Assembly (NCBI RefSeq): GCF_014190805.1
Contig: NZ_JACHVQ010000003.1
Location: 423,127-487,126 of the forward strand
From: Flexivirga oryzae
Lineage (GTDB): Bacteria > Actinomycetota > Actinomycetes > Actinomycetales > Dermatophilaceae
Direction of reading: 5' to 3'
DNA: 64,000 nucleotides
Of the stretch, positions 58,755-64,000 are shown piece by piece. Within the stretch, counting starts at the first letter, position 1. Every line of letters begins with the position of its first letter. The translations under genes were made by a program, and so were the position numbers. The notes under the pieces are model-generated. The model had not been told where the DNA came from and did not search any database. It was given only the letters and a program-made list of their open reading frames with translations.

Positions 58755-59965
58755 CGCGGGCCTCCCGCCGGGACCTCCACGTGCACACTGGTGCCGTCGC
58801 CGGGCGCCGACTCGATGGTCGCGTGCCCGCCGGCATCCCGGGCACGTTCTCGGATGGCGCGCAGCCCGAACCCGCCCGCCGCACTGGGCACGACCTCGGT
58901 GGCCGTGTCGAAACCGATGCCGTCGTCGGTGATGTCGAGCACCATGTCGTCGCCGAAGGCCAGGGTGATGACTGTATGCCGGGCCCGCGCGTGCTGGCGG
59001 ACGTTGGACAGCGCTCCCTGCGCGATCCGCAGCAGCGCGGCCTCGATGGTCGTGGGCAGCGGGCGTTTGTCGCCCTCGACGACCAGCCGCACGTCCAGGC
59101 CCGTGCCCTGGCGGTCCACCAGCCGCTGCAGAGCGGCGGACAGCGGTGAGCGCTCGAGGTCGGTGGGTGTGAGGGCGTGAACCACCGTGCGCACGTCATC
59201 GAGCCCGACCGCCGCCGTCTCCTCGATCTGCCGCAGCATGTCCACCAGCGTCGTCGTGTCCGGCTCGCCGGCCAACCCGGCGCGTGACAGCAGCAGGATG
59301 CTGGAGAAGCCCTGCGCGACCGTGTCGTGGACGTCCCGCGCGAGACGCGCGCGTTCGGCAAGCATCCCGGACTCGCGCTGGGCACCGGCAAGCGCTTCGC
59401 TCGTGGCGACCAGATCCTCCTGTGCCGCAACGAGTTCGGTGTTGAGCAACCTGCGCTGCTCACTCTCCTGCCGGAGCGCCGAGTAGATCCAGGAAATACC
59501 GACCGCGACGATCGCACCGAGTGTCGGACCCACGATCGACGGCACGACAGCGGTGTCCGGTTGGTGCAGTTGTGCGACGACCACCACGATCACACCCGCC
59601 ACCACTGCCAGCAGCGCGAACCAGCGCGGCAGCAGGTGCAGCGCCAGGAAGAAGAGCGCGAACGCGACCCAGCTCAGCTCCGCCGATGCGGCAACCAGTG
59701 CCGTCCAGCCGGCGAAAAGGATGACGAACCAGCACCACCCCGCGAGCTGCCGGTGCTCCCCGAAACGGCTTGGCGTGAGAAGCAATCCGACGGCATACCA
59801 GGCGAACAGCAGCACGCAGCCCGCGACGAGCATTCCCGGGCGGCTCGACACCTGCGCACCGCGGATCGTCCCGATGGCGAGCAACAGCACGAAGAGCCCG
59901 TGCATGGCCAGCTGCAGGGCACGCATTACCGACGTGCCGGCCGTTGGAGCGTGATTTTCGAGCAT
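58751..59965 (-). CDS. NarL-type sensor histidine kinase (HisKA_3)
   Basis: A 404-residue kinase. The N-terminal half has about six membrane helices (LQLAMHGLFVLLLAIGTIRG, FALFFLALHLLPRWFALLAV and others) with little extracytoplasmic sequence. A coiled segment leads to the dimerisation domain with ARLARDVHDTVAQGFSSILL, whose His is the phospho-acceptor. The ATPase domain ends with ITDDGIGFDTATEV and GGFGLRAIRERARDAGGHAT. ATG 59965 is supported by TAGCGT 7 nt upstream (leaderless). It is co-transcribed with the truncated regulator, and is divergent from an FtsX-like permease, a layout typical of LiaS/VraS-like envelope stress systems that control an adjacent ABC exporter. Confidence 0.9.
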   Translation of the reverse strand: MLENHAPTAGTSVMRALQLAMHGLFVLLLAIGTIRGAQVSSRPGMLVAGCVLLFAWYAVGLLLTPSRFGEHRQLAGWCWFVILFAGWTALVAASAELSWVAFALFFLALHLLPRWFALLAVVAGVIVVVVAQLHQPDTAVVPSIVGPTLGAIVAVGISWIYSALRQESEQRRLLNTELVAAQEDLVATSEALAGAQRESGMLAERARLARDVHDTVAQGFSSILLLSRAGLAGEPDTTTLVDMLRQIEETAAVGLDDVRTVVHALTPTDLERSPLSAALQRLVDRQGTGLDVRLVVEGDKRPLPTTIEAALLRIAQGALSNVRQHARARHTVITLAFGDDMVLDITDDGIGFDTATEVVPSAAGGFGLRAIRERARDAGGHATIESAPGDGTSVHVEVPAGGPR

Positions 59966-60147
59966 CGGCCCGACGCTAACGGATCGACGCCGCCCGGCGC
60001 TCCCTCGGTGCATCCATCGAACGGTTGACCCCAGGCTCCATCGAAGGGGATCGCCGGTTTCGACCGTCTGTCCGATGTCCTCCGTCTCGATCTGCCGAAG
60101 ACTCGATGGCACAGCGAAATCCATTGTGAAAGCGAGGAGGAACGGAA

Positions 60148-61215
60148 GTGTTCCTGGCAATCCGGGACCTGTGGTGGGCGCGTGGCCGGTTCCTGCTGAT
60201 GACGGCGGCGATCGCGCTGATCACCTTGTTGGTGGTGATGCTGTCCGGGCTCACGGAGGGGCTGGGCCGGCAGAGCACCTCGGCGATCACCTCGCTGCGC
60301 GCGGACCAGATCGCGATGGAGCGACCGGCATCCGGTGAGGCACTGTCGATGTCGACCAGCCGGATCACCCCGGCTGCGCTGCTGCAGGCACGGACCCAGC
60401 CCGGTGTTCGAGCGGCCGACCCGATCGGCATCACCGCGACGCGCGTCAGCATCGACCACATGCCGGTGCCTGCGACCCTCTTCGGGGTCGACCCCGGAGC
60501 TGCCGTCGCGCCCCGTGGGGTCAGCGCCACCAGCACGGTGGTCAGCAGCGACCTGGCCAGCGATCACGCGGTGCACGTCGGTGACATCGTCGACGTGGCC
60601 GGCACGAAACTGCGGGTCGCCCGGATCGTGGACGACGCGTCGTTCAGTCACGTCCCCGTCGTGTGGGTGCCGCGATCGCTGTGGCGCCATACCAGTGGGG
60701 CGGCGGCAGGGGAGTGCAGCGTGCTCGCTCTGCGGACCACCAAGGGGTATGACGCAGCCGCCTTCGACTCCGCCACCGGGTTGGTCGCAAAGTCCAAGGG
60801 TGACTCACTGTCGGCGATCGGTTCCTACTCCGCCGAGAACGGCTCGCTCACCCTGATCCGGGTGCTGCTGATCGCGATCTCCGCACTGGTGATCGGCGCC
60901 TTCTTCACCGTCTGGACGGTGCAGCGCGAGGGCGACCTCGCAGTGCTGAAGGCGATCGGCGCCCGCACCGGCTACCTGCTGCGCGACGCGCTCGGCCAAG
61001 CACTGCTGACCCTGCTGATCGGCGGCGGCATCGGCACCGCGGCGGCACTCGGCCTGGGCCTCGCAGCGCGCGGGAACGTGCCGGTGGTGATCGATTTCGC
61101 AACGGTGGCAGTGCCGTTCGGCCTCATGGTCGCCGTTGGCCTGGTCGGAGCGGTGGCGGCGCTGCGACGCGTGGTGACCGTCGACCCGATGACCGCATTG
61201 GCCGGTGCACGATGA
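60148..61215 (+). CDS. ABC transporter permease, FtsX/MacB-like
   Basis: A 355-residue single-FtsX permease. An N-terminal helix (RFLLMTAAIALITLLVVMLS) is followed by an extracytoplasmic MacB_PCD-like domain to about residue 225. Three C-terminal helices end the chain: LIRVLLIAISALVIGAFFTV, ALLTLLIGGGIGTAAALGLG and VPFGLMVAVGLVGAVAALRR. The loop FTVWTVQREGDLAVLKAIGA, then RTGYLLRDALGQALL, is the classical FtsX coupling segment. GAGGAACGG lies about 7 nt before GTG 60148. It forms a unit with the ATPase that starts in its stop codon. Envelope stress or peptide export roles are usual for this class. Confidence 0.88.
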   Translation: MFLAIRDLWWARGRFLLMTAAIALITLLVVMLSGLTEGLGRQSTSAITSLRADQIAMERPASGEALSMSTSRITPAALLQARTQPGVRAADPIGITATRVSIDHMPVPATLFGVDPGAAVAPRGVSATSTVVSSDLASDHAVHVGDIVDVAGTKLRVARIVDDASFSHVPVVWVPRSLWRHTSGAAAGECSVLALRTTKGYDAAAFDSATGLVAKSKGDSLSAIGSYSAENGSLTLIRVLLIAISALVIGAFFTVWTVQREGDLAVLKAIGARTGYLLRDALGQALLTLLIGGGIGTAAALGLGLAARGNVPVVIDFATVAVPFGLMVAVGLVGAVAALRRVVTVDPMTALAGAR

Positions 61216-61946
61216 CGACGGGTGAGGTGACCATGACGGAGGATGCGATGTGTGCGCTCGAACTCGACGACGTGAGTGTGCGATTCCGAGACGGGGAGGG
61301 CTGGACCTACGCACTCCGCGACGTGTCGCTGACAGTGTCGGCCGGGGAGTTCCGTGCGGTCACAGGGCCGTCCGGCTCCGGCAAGTCGACGTTGCTGGCA
61401 GTGGCCGGTCTGCTGTTGACACCGACGTACGGGACGGTGCGGATTGGCGGCAAGGATGTATCGGAGGCGAGCGCGACGGCCCGCACCGACCTGCGCCGTG
61501 CAGACATCGGCTTCGTCTTCCAGCAGCCGCATCTGCTCGGGTCGCTCACGGCATTGGAGCAGCTGCAGCTGGTGGCGCGCTTGGACGGTGACCGTTCGGC
61601 GGCCACGACCGAGCACGCGAAGGAACTGCTGGACCAGGTCGGTCTCGGCCACGTCATGCACAAGCGCCCATCGGCGCTGTCCGGTGGTCAGCGGCAACGG
61701 GTCGGGATCGCCCGCGCGTTGATGGGCGACCCGAAACTGCTGCTGGTGGACGAGCCGACGTCCGCGCTGGATCTCGAGCGCGGTCTCGCGATCGTCGACC
61801 TGCTGCGCACCCTCACCACCGAACGCCGCCTCGGCACCCTGCTGGTCACCCACGACCTGGCGACGCTCGCCGAGCGGGATGAGGTCGTGCGTCTCGTCGA
61901 CGGCCGCATCCCGGAGCCCCAACCCGTCCCCGGATGGTCACCCTGA
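61212..61946 (+). CDS. ABC transporter ATP-binding protein (LolD/MacB type)
   Basis: A 244-residue ATPase. Walker A is VTGPSGSGKSTLLAVAGLLL, the Q-loop lies in DIGFVFQQPHLLGSLTALEQ, the signature is SALSGGQRQRVGIARALMGD, and Walker B is LLLVDEPTSALDLERG with the switch His in LLVTHDLATLAE. The pattern is that of mechanotransmission ABCs partnering FtsX-like permeases. The start overlaps the permease stop as ATGA; ATG 61242 would be a later alternative. The 3' end is followed by a 40-bp palindrome. Confidence 0.92.
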   Translation: MTTGEVTMTEDAMCALELDDVSVRFRDGEGWTYALRDVSLTVSAGEFRAVTGPSGSGKSTLLAVAGLLLTPTYGTVRIGGKDVSEASATARTDLRRADIGFVFQQPHLLGSLTALEQLQLVARLDGDRSAATTEHAKELLDQVGLGHVMHKRPSALSGGQRQRVGIARALMGDPKLLLVDEPTSALDLERGLAIVDLLRTLTTERRLGTLLVTHDLATLAERDEVVRLVDGRIPEPQPVPGWSP

Positions 61947-61953
61947 CGCTCGG

Positions 61954-61993
61954 ATTCACGAGTGACGGCCGAATTCGGCCGTCAGTCGTGAAT
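61954..61993. terminator. 40-bp near-perfect palindrome between convergent genes
   Basis: The 20-bp arms 61954-61973 and 61974-61993 match at 19 of 20 positions, with no loop bases between GCCGAA and TTCGGC. It starts 8 bp after the ABC ATPase stop and overlaps the last four codons of the threonyl-tRNA synthetase. It is likely a bidirectional terminator; a cruciform or protein site is possible. Confidence 0.7.
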
Positions 61994-63298
61994 TACGCCG
62001 TCAGAGTCGGAGGCCGCGGCGGTGGGCACCGGCCAGGCGGGATCGGCCCGGCCGGCATACGCCTCGGCGAGTATGGCGACCGCCCGCTCGCGGGGCAGCG
62101 CCCCGCGCCACCCGCTCAGCGCGTCGGTCACCTGCACCGACCCGTCGGCGACCTCGGCCTCGCCGATCACCGCGAAGGCGTAGTCGCGGCGCTCCCTGCT
62201 GGACCGGATGCGGGCACCCAGAGATCCCTCGACGTCCAGTTCGGCACGCAACCCTGCGGCGACCAGCTCGTCGACGAATCGGCGCGCGACCGCGTCGGCC
62301 TTCTCCGACACCGGCAGGACCCGCAGCTGGATCGGATTGAGCCACAACGGCATCCGACCGTCATACCGCTCGAGCAACGCCGCAACGACCCGCTCCATCG
62401 ACCCCACGGTGCCGCGGTGGATCATCACCACCAGGTGACTCCCGCCGTCCGCCCCGTCATACCGCAGGTCGAAACGCTCGGGCTGCACGAAGTCCAGCTG
62501 CACGGTCGCGATCGTCTCCTCATGGCCGTTGCCGTCCAGCACCTGCAGGTCGAGTTTCGGGCCGTAGAACGCCGCCTCGCCCGCTGCCTCGACCAGCGAG
62601 AGGCCGTGTGCCGCCAGGTCGACGGCTTCCGCGGCCTGCCGCAGCGCGTCGGTCGCGTCGGCCCACAGCCCGGGATTGCCGAGATAGCCCCGGCCGTCGT
62701 CCCGCAGGGACAGCCGGACGTAGTCCACCGGCATGCCGAGCACCTCCTGGGCGTGCAGCGCGGACCGCAGCGCACTCGCCGCCTCGTCCGCCACCTGGTC
62801 CGGCCGACAGAACACGTGGGTGTCGTCCAGGCTGATCTGCCGCACCCGGGTCAGGCCGGACACGACCCCCGAGCGTTCGGCGCGGAACATCGGCGCCAGT
62901 TCGTTGAGCCGGATGGGTAGCTCGCGGTAGGAATGCGCCCGCGACGCGTAGACCATCGCATGGTGCGGGCAGTTGGCCGGGCGGAGCACCAGCTGGTCCT
63001 CGGGCGGTTCGTCGCCGAGCGCCATTGGTGGAAACATGTCGTCCGCGAATTTGGCCCAGTGGCCGGACCTTTCGAAGAGGCCACGTTTGCCGAGCACGGG
63101 GGTGTGCACGCCGACGCAACCGTCCCCGCGGGCGATGTCGCGGGCCAGCCGCTCCAGCTCGTCACGGATCACCGAGCCGGCCGGCAGCCAGAGCGGCAGG
63201 CCGGCGCCGACGAGGGGATCGGTCGCGTAGATCCCGAGCGCGCGCCCGAGCGCGTGGTGGTCCGGTTTCGGATCGGACTGTTTGGCAGGTGCTTTCAC
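61982..63298 (-). CDS. thrS: threonyl-tRNA synthetase, short form without N-terminal editing domains
   Basis: A 438-residue class II synthetase. The chain starts directly at the catalytic core: HHALGRALGIYATDPLVGAG, motif-1-like; LRPANCPHHAMVYASRAHSY with zinc-ligand Cys110; MFRAERSGVVSGLTRVRQIS, motif 2; DDTHVF with zinc-ligand His161; and MIHRGTVGSMERVVAALLER, motif 3 with the third His. The anticodon-binding domain (LNPIQLRVLPVSEKADAVAR) ends the chain. The TGS and Ser-editing (N2) domains of standard ThrRS (about 640-680 residues) are absent, so mischarged Ser-tRNA(Thr) must be cleared elsewhere. It is probably a second, stress- or antibiotic-related ThrRS. GTG 63298 has GAGG 6-9 nt upstream and lies beyond a terminator-like hairpin; an in-frame ATG at 63442 would make an Arg-rich extension through that hairpin and is less likely. 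Confidence 0.87.
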   Translation of the reverse strand: MKAPAKQSDPKPDHHALGRALGIYATDPLVGAGLPLWLPAGSVIRDELERLARDIARGDGCVGVHTPVLGKRGLFERSGHWAKFADDMFPPMALGDEPPEDQLVLRPANCPHHAMVYASRAHSYRELPIRLNELAPMFRAERSGVVSGLTRVRQISLDDTHVFCRPDQVADEAASALRSALHAQEVLGMPVDYVRLSLRDDGRGYLGNPGLWADATDALRQAAEAVDLAAHGLSLVEAAGEAAFYGPKLDLQVLDGNGHEETIATVQLDFVQPERFDLRYDGADGGSHLVVMIHRGTVGSMERVVAALLERYDGRMPLWLNPIQLRVLPVSEKADAVARRFVDELVAAGLRAELDVEGSLGARIRSSRERRDYAFAVIGEAEVADGSVQVTDALSGWRGALPRERAVAILAEAYAGRADPAWPVPTAAASDSDGVIHD

Positions 63299-63337
63299 GG
63301 ATACCTCGGATCGGAGGGCTCCGGTGCCATCTCCCGC

Positions 63338-63371
63338 GACGACGAAACGCCCCGGAGATGACTCCGGGGCG
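63338..63371 (-). terminator. attenuator hairpin in the thrS leader
   Basis: A perfect 10-bp stem (CGCCCCGGAG at 63348-63357 with 63362-63371) and a tetraloop, followed on the minus strand by TTTCGTC. It lies between the stop of the Thr-rich leader peptide (63387) and the thrS start (63298). Leader codons 13-14 (TCCGG) could pair with the CCGGA of the 5' arm as an antiterminator (inference). Confidence 0.65.
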
Positions 63372-63386
63372 ATGTGGGCGGGTGGT

Positions 63387-63446
63387 TCAGCGCAACACAG
63401 CGGGGCCGGAGTTGTCCGGCGTCGTCGTGCGCTGCGCGTCATACAT
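63387..63446 (-). CDS. thrS leader peptide with three consecutive threonine codons
   Basis: A 19-codon frame reading MYDAQRTTTPDNSGPAVLR, then TGA. The three ACG codons are at 63420-63428. TACCCT (63454-63459) lies 7 nt before the ATG, so the transcript is probably leaderless and the peptide is its first translated unit. The stop is 15 nt before the hairpin. Family knowledge: such runs of the cognate codon before a terminator are the hallmark of ribosome-mediated attenuation; ribosomes stalling at Thr codons would favour thrS read-through. Confidence 0.7.
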   Translation of the reverse strand: MYDAQRTTTPDNSGPAVLR

Positions 63447-63495
63447 GACGGTCAGGGTACCCCGAGGCAGTCCGCTCGCGCACCCGCAAATGTGG

Positions 63496-63810
63496 TCAGG
63501 CCCGGTCGGCCACGAGGTATGCCGCCCCGCCGCTGACCGCCGCCGCAACCGCGACCGAGGGCCACGCGCCGATCTTCTTCGCCAGCGGGTGCGAGGCGCC
63601 GAACGAGCCGAGGTAGATCGCGCTCAATGCCGCGGCACCGACCGGCCCGCGCTTGGCCAGCCAGGTGCGACCGGCGAAGATGCCCGCGGCGCCGAGCAGC
63701 ACACCGCCGAGCGGACGGATGCCGGTCTCCCGAGCCGTGAGGTAACCGCCGACCAGCCCGAGGGCTGCGATCGGTGCGGTCTGGACGTGCGTCGCGTTGC
63801 GAAGAGCCAT
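63496..63810 (-). CDS. small membrane protein of unknown function
   Basis: A 104-residue protein with 3-4 hydrophobic helices (APIAALGLVGGYLTARETG, LGGVLLGAAGIFAG, GAAALSAIYLGSFGASHPLA, SVAVAAAVSGGAAYLVADRA). I do not recognise the family; similar short proteins with TGIRPLGG occur in Actinobacteria. TACGCT lies 7 nt before ATG 63810, so a leaderless start is likely. A longer frame from 63957 is open but overlaps the neighbouring gene. No operon partner is evident. Confidence 0.7.
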   Translation of the reverse strand: MALRNATHVQTAPIAALGLVGGYLTARETGIRPLGGVLLGAAGIFAGRTWLAKRGPVGAAALSAIYLGSFGASHPLAKKIGAWPSVAVAAAVSGGAAYLVADRA

Positions 63811-63853
63811 GTCCCGCAGCGTAAGACGCCCGACTGAAGCCCGATGGCTCGGG

Positions 63854-64000
63854 TCAGTGGTTGGCCCAGGAGATCGTGACGCGACGGTTCTTCGCACGCC
63901 CTGCCGGGTTGTCGGACCCGTCCTTCGTGGTGTTGGCGGCGATCGGCTGGCGTTCACCGTTGCTGGAGACCTTCAGCTTCACACCCGGCAGGTCCTTGCA
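63854..64000 (-). CDS. OmpA-like peptidoglycan-binding protein, C-terminal end (cut by window edge)
   Basis: The last 48 codons of a minus-strand gene read KVSSNGERQPIAANTTKDGS, then DNPAGRAKNRRVTISW and a stop at 63854-63856. GERQPIA, NxxxxGRAxNRRVxI is the diagnostic end of the OmpA C-terminal domain, which binds diaminopimelate-containing peptidoglycan. In Actinobacteria such domains end secreted or lipid-anchored wall proteins. The start and the rest lie outside the window. Confidence 0.85.
   Translation of the reverse strand, partial: CKDLPGVKLKVSSNGERQPIAANTTKDGSDNPAGRAKNRRVTISWANH

Noticed and set aside
1..64000. tRNA or rRNA genes, prophage or plasmid backbone genes
   Set aside because: I saw no cloverleaf, rRNA core, integrase, capsid, partition or replication gene in either strand.

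Overview
The window is GC-rich actinobacterial chromosome. The evidence is the codon use, F420/luciferase-type oxidoreductases, DUF222 proteins, a recCBD operon and promoters whose -10 hexamer lies 6-7 nt before the start codon. A Dermacoccaceae- or Intrasporangiaceae-like member of the Micrococcales is my guess; no rRNA or tRNA gene is present to test it.

Region 1 (1-9.56 kb) is a scarred accessory segment. It opens with the 3' end of a flavoprotein hydroxylase and an IclR regulator, then becomes a patchwork of gene pieces: a 5' fragment of a sulfotransferase-like gene, a 2'-5' RNA ligase remnant with an in-frame stop, an IS3-family element with a broken orfB, an intact capsular-polysaccharide-type glycosyltransferase, a cysteine synthase tail, an intact paralogue of the sulfotransferase-like gene, a decayed acyl-CoA dehydrogenase tail, a sensor kinase pseudogene split by an IS982-like element, and a VTC-domain gene that has lost its N-terminus.

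Region 2 (9.54-35.2 kb) is a catabolic island. An acyl-CoA dehydrogenase/3-hydroxyacyl-CoA dehydrogenase/enoyl-CoA hydratase operon with a LysR regulator is followed by a Nudix gene, a TetR regulator with a histone-like tail, and a complete branched-chain-type ABC uptake operon. Then come two succinate-semialdehyde-type dehydrogenases, an ADP-forming acyl-CoA ligase, a second enoyl-CoA hydratase, a phosphotriesterase/lactonase-family hydrolase, two luciferase-type oxidoreductases, a second acyl-CoA dehydrogenase, a cyclase-family hydrolase, a SnoaL-like protein, two SDRs, and a flavin reductase fused to an IclR effector domain. Six copies of a 16-bp operator built on TGACACGCGTGTCA lie in the promoter regions, which points to one regulon. 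The set fits uptake of an acid or ketone, luciferase-type (type II) monooxygenation, lactone opening, oxidation to an acid, CoA activation and beta-oxidation. The substrate is unknown.

Region 3 (35.4-38.1 kb) has REP-like repeats around a 3'-truncated DUF222 gene, then a prenyltransferase/squalene-cyclase-like (alpha/alpha toroid) protein.

Region 4 (38.4-64 kb) looks like ordinary chromosome. It carries a secreted phospholipase-D-type protein, a tandem GNAT protein, YbaK, an iron-box-controlled siderophore-interacting protein beside dps, two MFS exporters, alanine dehydrogenase, an M1-type lipoprotein peptidase and a methyltransferase. Next are recC-recB-recD, a NarL-type two-component system whose regulator has lost most of its HTH, an FtsX/ABC pair, and a short threonyl-tRNA synthetase behind a Thr-codon leader peptide and terminator (a probable attenuator). 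The 3' end of an OmpA-type gene closes the window.
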